Notes under the pieces: model-generated
What the model was told of the DNA's origin: nothing
The model's database searches: none
Seen by the model: only the letters and a program-made list of their open reading frames with translations
Shown here: in pieces, positions 58,057 through 64,000 of the stretch
Layout: each line of letters begins with the position of its first letter
Numbering within the stretch: position 1 is the first letter of the stretch
Source of the DNA: Mesorhizobium sp. CAU 1732
GTDB lineage: Bacteria > Pseudomonadota > Alphaproteobacteria > Rhizobiales > Rhizobiaceae
Assembly (NCBI RefSeq): GCF_039888675.1
Contig: NZ_JBDQQR010000001.1
Location: 3,410,001-3,474,000 of the forward strand
Direction: 5' to 3'
DNA length: 64,000 bases
Made by a program: the position numbers and the translations under genes

Positions 58057-59256
58057 ATGGCATCGACCATGGCGATCAGGCAGCGCACTTGGATTCACAA
58101 CGGCAAGCCCGGCAGCGCTTGGGTGGTCGACTACCGCGACCAGCACGGCAAGCGTCACATCAAGACCTTCAAACTCAAAAAGGACGCGCTGGCCTTCGAC
58201 GCGCAAACACACGTCGAGGTGTCGGGGCGCATCCATGTCGCCGACGCTGACACGATCACCGTGGCCGCCGCTGGCAAGCACTGGCTGGCGTCCTGCGATG
58301 CAGCCGGCCTTGAGCGCAGCACTGTCAATCAGTACCGCCAGCATCTCGACCTGCACATCGTTCCGTTTATTGGCACGAAGCGGTTGAACGAAATATCGGT
58401 CCCGATGGTGCGCGGCTTCATGGACGCGCTTCAGGACAATGGCCGTTCCGCTGCCATGCTGCGCGCGGTCCGTGTCAGCCTTGGCTCCTTGCTTTCGGAT
58501 GCTCAAGAGCGAGGACTGGTCGTCAGGAACGCAGTGAAGGACATTGGCCGGAGCAAGGGCAAAGCAGCTTCTGCAGCGCGTCACGAGCAGCCGGTTCAAG
58601 TCGGCGTTGATCTTCCTACAAGAGAGGAAGTGCGAGCCATCCTCAGCGCCGCATCGGGGAAGCCTCGCATATTCATTATGACGGCGATCCTTACGGGCAT
58701 GCGCGCAAGCGAGCTTCGCGGCCTGCGATGGGCTGATCTGGACTTCCACAAAAATGAGGTCACGATCCGGCAACGGGCTGACGCCTATCAGGAGATAGGC
58801 TCGCCCAAATCCGTGAAGGGTAGACGCACCATTCCCCTGCCCGGCGACCTGGTGTTCGCTCTGAAGGCGTGGAAGGACGAATGCCCCAAAGGCGATCTCG
58901 ACCTCGTCTTCCCTACAGGAACCGGAGCAATTGAGTACCATGCGAATATCGTCAAACGCTGGTTCCATCCGCCCCAGATTGAGGCAGGCGTCACCGTGAA
59001 GACGGACAAGGTCGACAAGCGCGGCGAGCCAGTTTTGGCCCCAAAGTATTCCGGCCTGCACGCTCTGCGACATTTCTATGCAAGCTGGTGTATCAACCGA
59101 CCGGAAGATGGCGGCCTTGGCCTGCCTCCCAAGGTGGTGCAGGATCGTATGGGCCACTCGTCTATTCAGGTCACGCTTGACGTTTACAGTCACCTGTTCC
59201 CCAAGGGCGATGACGGCAGCCAAATGGACCGGGCTGCAAGTGCATTGCTGGGATAA
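58057..59256 (+). CDS. Tyrosine integrase (prophage)
   Basis: A 399-aa phage integrase next to attR. N-terminal arm/SAM-like region (DALAFDAQTHVEVSG ... VNQYRQHLDLHIVPFIG) and catalytic domain with TGMRASELRGLRWADLDFH, KSVKGRRTIPLPGD, GLHALRHFYASWCINR, RMGHSSIQVTLDVYSHLFP. All catalytic boxes (R, K, HxxR, H, Y) are present. Responsible for integration into tRNA-Gln. Confidence 0.96.
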   Translation: MASTMAIRQRTWIHNGKPGSAWVVDYRDQHGKRHIKTFKLKKDALAFDAQTHVEVSGRIHVADADTITVAAAGKHWLASCDAAGLERSTVNQYRQHLDLHIVPFIGTKRLNEISVPMVRGFMDALQDNGRSAAMLRAVRVSLGSLLSDAQERGLVVRNAVKDIGRSKGKAASAARHEQPVQVGVDLPTREEVRAILSAASGKPRIFIMTAILTGMRASELRGLRWADLDFHKNEVTIRQRADAYQEIGSPKSVKGRRTIPLPGDLVFALKAWKDECPKGDLDLVFPTGTGAIEYHANIVKRWFHPPQIEAGVTVKTDKVDKRGEPVLAPKYSGLHALRHFYASWCINRPEDGGLGLPPKVVQDRMGHSSIQVTLDVYSHLFPKGDDGSQMDRAASALLG

Positions 59257-59258
59257 GC

Positions 59259-59277
59259 GCGACAAGGGTGCGACAAA
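59259..59277 (+). promoter_or_regulatory. Candidate integrase arm-type sites (right)
   Basis: GCGACAAG at 59259-59266 and GCGACAAA at 59270-59277 repeat with an 11-bp period, matching the left-arm pair at 16328-16346. They lie between the integrase stop and attR. Confidence 0.55.
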
Positions 59278-59314
59278 TCGCGAATAGCTCAGCGAAATCA
59301 AAGAGGGATCAAAC

Positions 59315-59359
59315 ACTCTGACTCCGTTAGTCCTGGTTCGAATCCAGGTTCCCCAGCCA
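59315..59359. repeat. attR core (45-bp direct repeat)
   Basis: Exact copy of the 3' end of tRNA-Gln (16166-16210), without the 5' tRNA half. It ends the prophage. Confidence 0.95.
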
Positions 59360-59428
59360 CCTTCTCGTTTCTTCTCAATAATTTAGCGCGAATTTACCCG
59401 TGACGGGAACAACCGTCGAGGACGGGTA

Positions 59429-59477
59429 GAGCATCGGACCGAAAAGTGGAGTCCGTTTTCGGGTTATTCCGATGCTC
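59429..59477. repeat. RIME-like palindromic intergenic element
   Basis: GAGCATCGGA ... CCGATGCTC with an inner CCGAAAAGTGGA ... GTCCGTTTTCGG matches the rhizobial RIME pattern of short mobile palindromes. Chromosomal, just outside attR. Confidence 0.65.
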
Positions 59478-59490
59478 GAACAAAGAGATA

Positions 59491-59528
59491 GATCCCCACT
59501 CGTCCGTAAGGACGCACGAGTGGGGATC
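59491..59528. repeat. Long perfect hairpin downstream of TonB receptor
   Basis: GATCCCCACTCGT pairs perfectly (13 bp) with ACGAGTGGGGATC; the loop carries a further CGT/ACG. No T-run follows on the minus strand, so simple termination is doubtful; mRNA stabilisation after the receptor gene is possible. Confidence 0.6.
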
Positions 59529-59639
59529 CAGAGTGATCGGCTTGTTCATAGGATCGCGCGGCGCGGGTACGGCGCCGGACTTTCGTCGTCCGGCTGCCGC
59601 ATTGTCCACGTTTCCTGCGATTGCGTCAGCGAAGCCCGA

Positions 59640-61688
59640 TCAGAAGCGCATCGTCGCGCTGAGGCGGAACGAGCGGCCCGGATCGAGATGCGGCTTCACG
59701 CCCTCGAAATCCTGACCGTAGCTGGCGCGGTTGGTATAGCTCTCGTCGAAGATGTTGCGCACGTCGGCACGAAGCGTGAAGTTCGTATGGGTCGGCGGCG
59801 TATATTCCACGAACGCGTTGGCCACGGTGTAGCCCGGAAGCGCGACCTTGTCGGACGGATCGGTCGGATGCTTCACGAGCGTATCCTCGTTCTTGAGCGC
59901 GATCTCGACGTCACCGCCCAGCCTCACGCCCCAGTCATGGAACGTATATCCGCCGCCGAGCATGATGATCTGGCCGATCGGAGTAGTCAGGTAACGGCCC
60001 ACCTCGGAATCGGCAGGTATGCCATCCACGTCGGCCGATATGTCGGCATATTTGATGCTGGCGAACGCGGCGTCCCACTCGTAGCGCGCGCCGATCTCCC
60101 AGCCCTTGGTCCGGAGGTCGAAATTGCGCATCGCATTGCCGGCGGTCGGGAACCGCGCATTGTCGATGTCGGTCCGGAACAGGCTCGCTTCGAGCGTGAG
60201 GCCTTCAAAGCGCGCCTCTAGACCGACCGTGTAGTTGTTCGACGTCACGGCCTCGAGATCGTCGGGATAGGTCCATGCCGGGTTCTGGATGAAGTTCTCG
60301 GCCAGCGGTATGCCACCCCAGACATGCGAGATGCCTGCCTTCGCCGTCAGGAAGTCGGGCACAAGATCATATTCGCCGGACAGGTTTCCGCTGACACCCG
60401 CATTGCTGAAATCGGTGTCGTCGACGCCGGTGAACCACTGGTTGTCGATGCGGCCGCCGAACGAGATGCGTGCCCGGTCGAAGGGCTCGAGCCGCGCCTG
60501 TGCGTATGCGCCCACATTGCTTGCGCGTTCATCCGGGAATTCCGGCGGCACCGCGTCATAGGAAAGCTTCGCGCGGTCGCTGTAGAAATCGAAACCGGCG
60601 GTGACGCTGCCGATGTCGAAGGAGAACTTGTTCTCCACCTTGCCGTTGAAGCTGCTGGTCGCACCGATCGCAGGCGCGATGATCTCGCCGGTAGCGCGGT
60701 TGAAGACGGGCGTCTCGACCTGCGTGCGGCTATAGGCCAGAACGACCTTCGGATCCCACCATCCTTCCGGCATCGTGTTCGTGTAGGTGAAGACGGTGTT
60801 CTGGCGGTTCAGCTCGTAATTGCGCAGGACCGGCTCGTTGCGGATGTTGATGTAGGCGTTGGCGCGATAGGGGCGCAGCGCGTCGTCGCGCACCTGCTCA
60901 TGGCTCAGTTCGAAGCGGTTGCCCTCTGGCGTCTCGTAGGCGATCTTGCCGAGACCGGCGAGCAGGTTGGTGCCCGTTCCCAGCATCTCCTCCCCATTGC
61001 CGGCCGTGAAATTGCCGCCCTTGCTGTAGTTGATGTAGCCGAGGAACTCGAAACCGTCCTGCATGCCGAAGGCGCTCGCGCCGGTCGTGAACGTCTCGCT
61101 GTTGGTGTCCCACGTCCCGGTGAGGAAGCCGCCGAAATTGCGGCCCGGCTCGAGCAGGTCGACCGCGTCCTTCGTCTCCAGCCCCATCGAGCCGCCAAGC
61201 GCTGCCGGTCCCGCATCGGCCGGCGCGACACCGGCCTGGACCGTTACGGCCTTGAGCAGTGCGGGATCGATGAGGTAGGTTCCATTGTGGTGGAACACCT
61301 TGTTGTTCTGACGCGAGCCGTCGACGGTGACCGCGAGGTTCGTTTCGTCCACGCCGTTGACGTAGATCTTCTGCGTGCTCGGGATGGAGCCACCGATCGC
61401 CACCGCCGGCTCGCCGGTGAAGATTTCGCGCAGGTTCGCGGGCTTCTTGCGATCCATCTCCTCAGGCGTCACCGCAATCAGATTGGTGCCTGCCGTTCCT
61501 TCCGCTCCGGCGCCGACATCGAGGCGCGGCAAAAGCGTCGCGCCATCGCTCGTCACGGGCATGGCTTCCTGCTCGGCCGAGGCTTCGTCGGCAACCGGCA
61601 GCGCGGATTGCGACAGTGCGGCCCCGCTCGTCCAGAGCAAGGCCAGTGCGGTGCCGACGGCAAGTGCGCGATACGATCCAGACGTCAT
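59640..61688 (-). CDS. TonB-dependent outer-membrane receptor
   Basis: A 683-aa receptor. ATG 61686-61688 with GGGGA 7 bp upstream gives signal peptide MTSGSYRALAVGTALALLW... (ends GAALS). A plug domain (QKIYVNGVDETNLAVTVDGSRQ, GVAPADAGPAALGGSMGLE) is followed by a ~22-strand barrel ending SFRLSATMRF. The neighbouring FecCD-type ABC genes indicate ferric-siderophore or haem uptake; the ligand cannot be fixed. Confidence 0.92.
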   Translation of the reverse strand: MTSGSYRALAVGTALALLWTSGAALSQSALPVADEASAEQEAMPVTSDGATLLPRLDVGAGAEGTAGTNLIAVTPEEMDRKKPANLREIFTGEPAVAIGGSIPSTQKIYVNGVDETNLAVTVDGSRQNNKVFHHNGTYLIDPALLKAVTVQAGVAPADAGPAALGGSMGLETKDAVDLLEPGRNFGGFLTGTWDTNSETFTTGASAFGMQDGFEFLGYINYSKGGNFTAGNGEEMLGTGTNLLAGLGKIAYETPEGNRFELSHEQVRDDALRPYRANAYINIRNEPVLRNYELNRQNTVFTYTNTMPEGWWDPKVVLAYSRTQVETPVFNRATGEIIAPAIGATSSFNGKVENKFSFDIGSVTAGFDFYSDRAKLSYDAVPPEFPDERASNVGAYAQARLEPFDRARISFGGRIDNQWFTGVDDTDFSNAGVSGNLSGEYDLVPDFLTAKAGISHVWGGIPLAENFIQNPAWTYPDDLEAVTSNNYTVGLEARFEGLTLEASLFRTDIDNARFPTAGNAMRNFDLRTKGWEIGARYEWDAAFASIKYADISADVDGIPADSEVGRYLTTPIGQIIMLGGGYTFHDWGVRLGGDVEIALKNEDTLVKHPTDPSDKVALPGYTVANAFVEYTPPTHTNFTLRADVRNIFDESYTNRASYGQDFEGVKPHLDPGRSFRLSATMRF

Positions 61689-61891
61689 TGAGGTCCCCAT
61701 CAAGAAAAAGTGCGCCACGACGCGCGACATGTTGCCTGCAGACCGCGCCGTGACGCGGTTGCAATTCCGAATTCTTGGTACGGAGGCGGAAGGCGGGAGA
61801 CAATAACTGGACAAAAAGAGTCTTATTAAAATCGCAAAGAAAGCATGAGCTTGTGCCAATTATGACACACATTATCAGGTTTTAGTGCAGC

Positions 61892-62650
61892 CTATCTGTG
61901 GTGCAGAACGGTGGGGTGACCGTCGATCTCCTCCACCCGCATCCTGAAGCCGAACACGCGTTCCAGCACCTGCGGCGTCAGGATGTCGCGTGGCGCGCCG
62001 TTCGCGACGATGCGCCCGTCCCGCATCGCCACGATGCGGTCGGCGTGGGCGGCGGCATGGTTGATGTCGTGCAGCACGATGACGATCGTGCGCCCATCCT
62101 CGTCGCTGATCCGGCGCAACGCGCGCATCAGTTCGCGCGCGTAAAACATGTCGAGATTGTTGAGCGGTTCGTCGAGCAGCAGGTAGTCAGTTCCCTGGCA
62201 GAAGGCCATCGCGACCAGTGCACGCTGCCGCTGTCCGCCCGAAAGCGTATCGATGAAGCGATCGGCGAGGTCCGTCAGGTCGAACTGCTTCAGCGCCGCC
62301 GCGATGTGGGTCCGGTCATCGTCGTTGAGCCGCCCGCGATGATGCGGAAAGCGCCCGAAGCCGACGAGTTCGGCGACGCGCAGCCGGCTGGCGATGCCCG
62401 GGTCCTGGCGCAGGATCGCGAGGACCTTCGCAAGCTGCCGTCCCGGCGTCTTGTCGACTTCGAAGCCGTCCACCGTGATCGTGCCGGCCTGCAATGGCTG
62501 AAGGCGCGCAATGAGCGAGAGCAGGCTCGACTTGCCGGCCCCGTTCGGCCCGACCAGCGCCGTGATGCCGCCTTTCGGCAGGACGAGGTCGATGTCGTGC
62601 AGGATCGGCTTGCCCTGCAAACGCAGCGAGACGTCATGAATTTCGATCAC
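61892..62650 (-). CDS. Siderophore ABC transporter ATP-binding protein
   Basis: A 252-aa ATPase of the FecE type: ALVGPNGAGKSSLLSLIARL (Walker A), TLSGGQRQRALVAMAFCQ (signature), YLLLDEPLNNLDMFYAREL (Walker B) and IVLHDINHAAAHADRIVAM (H-loop). GTG 62648-62650 overlaps the permease stop as GTGA. Energises iron uptake with the adjacent permeases. Confidence 0.94.
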   Translation of the reverse strand: MIEIHDVSLRLQGKPILHDIDLVLPKGGITALVGPNGAGKSSLLSLIARLQPLQAGTITVDGFEVDKTPGRQLAKVLAILRQDPGIASRLRVAELVGFGRFPHHRGRLNDDDRTHIAAALKQFDLTDLADRFIDTLSGGQRQRALVAMAFCQGTDYLLLDEPLNNLDMFYARELMRALRRISDEDGRTIVIVLHDINHAAAHADRIVAMRDGRIVANGAPRDILTPQVLERVFGFRMRVEEIDGHPTVLHHR

Positions 62651-63633
62651 GCCCGTCTCCGTCCAAACAACAGCATCAGGAAGACGAGCCCGCCGACGAA
62701 TTCGACGATGACGCTCAGCACCGACTGCCCGCCCAGCCCATGCTGAAGCAGCACCTGCCCGCCGACCAGCACCAGCACCGCGATCAGGGATGCGGCGGGC
62801 AGCAGCACCGCATGACGCCGCGTTCCCATGACGCGCTCGGCCAAAGCGACGACGAGCAGGCCGAGAAACGCGATCGGCCCCACAAGCGCCGTCGAGACTG
62901 CGACGAGGGCCGCAACCAGAAGCAGCAACGCGGTGACGGTCGGTCGCCATGCGACGCCGAGCCCGGTCGCGGCATCGGGCCCAAGCGCCAGGATATCGAG
63001 CACGTTGCGCGCGCGCCACGCAACCGCGACGCCGGCGACCGTCACGACCCCGCCGATCGCGAGGAGTTCCGCCGGCGCGGTCGTGAAGCTGGCAAAGCTG
63101 GCACCCTGCAGCACGGCGAAATCGTTCGGGTCGATCAGCCGCGCGATGAGCGACGACAGTGACCGGAACATCAGGCCAAGGACCACGCCTGTCAGGAGCA
63201 TCAACGTCATGTCCACACGCTGGCGCAGGAGCGGCAGGAACAGCGCCAGCGCGAGCGCCATCATCAGGATCACCTCACCCGCGAATTTCACCTGCGCATC
63301 GAGCGTCGCGAAGCCAAGGCCGCCAAGCGCGAAGACGAGCGCCGTCTGGCAGAAAAGGTAGAGCGCATCGAGGCCCATGATCGACGGCGTCAGGATGTGG
63401 TTGCCGCTGATCGTCTGGAACAGCACCGTCGAAACGGCGATCGCAATGCCCACCTGGGCAAAGACGAGAAGCTGCGTGGCGCGCAGCTCCAGCACGAACG
63501 CGATGTTGCCGCGCAGGCCGATCGTCATGAAGGCCACGAACACCGCGACCGCCGCCGCGGCGAGAAGCGCAAGCCGTCCGTCGCGCCGATAGGCGTCGAG
63601 CGCCGGCAGGGTTGTCGGCTCAGCCATCGTCAT
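62647..63633 (-). CDS. Siderophore ABC transporter permease
   Basis: A 328-aa FecCD-family permease with about nine hydrophobic segments: FQTISGNHILTPSIMGLDALYLFCQT, LDILALGPDAATGLGVAWR and VGPIAFLGLLVVALAER are typical. Its start overlaps the upstream permease by 14 bp. ATG 63631-63633; a second in-frame ATG two codons later is equally possible. Confidence 0.92.
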   Translation of the reverse strand: MTMAEPTTLPALDAYRRDGRLALLAAAAVAVFVAFMTIGLRGNIAFVLELRATQLLVFAQVGIAIAVSTVLFQTISGNHILTPSIMGLDALYLFCQTALVFALGGLGFATLDAQVKFAGEVILMMALALALFLPLLRQRVDMTLMLLTGVVLGLMFRSLSSLIARLIDPNDFAVLQGASFASFTTAPAELLAIGGVVTVAGVAVAWRARNVLDILALGPDAATGLGVAWRPTVTALLLLVAALVAVSTALVGPIAFLGLLVVALAERVMGTRRHAVLLPAASLIAVLVLVGGQVLLQHGLGGQSVLSVIVEFVGGLVFLMLLFGRRRA

Positions 63634-64000
63634 GCCGCCTGAACAGAATGCCCAGGAACATCAGCGCGCCGACGACACCAAGCACGGTACCAACCGGCAC
63701 TTCATAGGGGTAGCGCAGCAATCGTCCGAGGATATCGCAGGCAAGCACGAGCGCGGCGCCCGCGCCGGCCACCCATGGGATCGTGGCGCGCAGATTGTCG
63801 CCCGCAAAGCGCGAGACGAGCGCCGGCACGATCAGCCCCACGAACGGGATCATGCCGACCACGACGACGGTGAGCGCCGAGATCGCCGAGACGATCACGA
63901 GCCCCAGTTGCAGCATGCGCGCATAGTTCAGGCCGAGCCCGATGCTGGCGCTCTTGCCGAGCGACAGGATGGTGAGCCGATCCGCCACCCACCAGGCGAG
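63620..64000 (-). CDS. Siderophore ABC transporter permease (partial)
   Basis: The C-terminal 126 residues of a second FecCD-family permease, cut by the window end: LAWWVADRLTILSLGKSASIGLGLNYA, VVGMIPFVGLIVPALVSRFAGDNLRATIPW and RYPYEVPVGTVLGVVGALMFLGILF. It precedes the other permease with a 14-bp overlap in the same operon. Confidence 0.93.
   Translation of the reverse strand, partial: LAWWVADRLTILSLGKSASIGLGLNYARMLQLGLVIVSAISALTVVVVGMIPFVGLIVPALVSRFAGDNLRATIPWVAGAGAALVLACDILGRLLRYPYEVPVGTVLGVVGALMFLGILFRRHDDG

Larger units (their letters stand above)
16166..59359. mobile_element. HK97-type siphophage prophage in tRNA-Gln
   Basis: About 43.2 kb bounded by perfect 45-bp repeats of the tRNA-Gln 3' end. 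It carries a tyrosine integrase next to attR, an excisionase-like gene, regulators, a primase/helicase, packaging genes, capsid and full tail modules, and a lysis cassette. No large deletion is apparent apart from an amidase remnant at 30.6-30.8 kb. The HK97-fold capsid, P27 small terminase and long tape measure indicate a siphovirus. Several non-core cassettes sit between modules. Confidence 0.95.

Noticed and set aside
58021..59316. 431-codon minus-strand frame opposite the integrase
   Set aside because: Shadow of the integrase, whose catalytic motifs are intact on the plus strand.
60324..61691. 455-codon plus-strand frame opposite the TonB receptor
   Set aside because: Antisense of a well-matched receptor; no ribosome site.
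1..64000. CRISPR array or IS element
   Set aside because: No regularly spaced direct repeats and no transposase gene with terminal inverted repeats were seen.

Overview
The window is high-GC DNA from an alphaproteobacterium, most likely a member of the Hyphomicrobiales (Rhizobiales, Phyllobacteriaceae-like). This rests on the gene content (SoxBDAG, Tct transporter, RlmE next to Ppx/GppA, DUF982 proteins), on LexA-like boxes of the alphaproteobacterial GTTC-N7-GTTC type, and on a RIME-like intergenic repeat. No species can be named from the sequence alone.

Layout. (1) 1-16136 is chromosomal catabolism and housekeeping. On the minus strand lie a sarcosine oxidase operon (soxB-soxD-soxA-soxG), a LacI-type regulator with an 18-bp palindromic operator, and a tripartite tricarboxylate transporter (tctC-tctB-tctA, with tctA cut by the window edge). 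An aromatic aminotransferase and kynureninase form a plus-strand pair. These are followed by a Tat-exported metallo-hydrolase, an MFS transporter, rlmE and ppx. (2) 16137-16210 is tRNA-Gln(CTG). (3) 16166-59359 is a complete-looking prophage of about 43.2 kb, bounded by a 45-bp perfect direct repeat of the tRNA 3' end, with a tyrosine integrase beside attR. (4) 59360-64000 is chromosomal again: a RIME-like repeat, then a TonB-dependent receptor and a FecCD/FecE-type iron-siderophore ABC transporter on the minus strand, the last permease being partial.

The prophage is an HK97-type siphophage read mainly on the minus strand: excisionase-like regulator, small genes, primase/helicase, an iteron-like candidate origin, HNH, terminases, portal, ClpP-like protease, capsid, connectors, tail genes, tail tip, fibre, and a lysis cassette (GH108 lysozyme, micro-peptides, Rz/Rz1). 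The tail-assembly chaperone contains a G_GGA_AAA slippery heptamer that would give a -1 G/GT fusion. A left arm (16.6-25.1 kb, mainly plus strand) holds regulators, a second tyrosine recombinase, DUF982 proteins, an SOS-associated SRAP peptidase operon behind a LexA-like box, and a secreted peptide/nuclease pair.

Several cassettes that do not belong to the phage core look like morons and are the best places to look for new biology: a secreted Sel1/peptidoglycan-binding/trypsin-like protease (25.2-27.1 kb); a 54-aa peptide plus 182-aa protein behind a strongly palindromic promoter (27.2-28.2 kb); a beta-barrel and a lipoprotein beside the tail fibre (30.3-31.9 kb); and a translationally coupled membrane protein/FlgT-C-like pair next to the packaging genes (50.9-51.8 kb), followed by a strongly structured convergent intergenic region.
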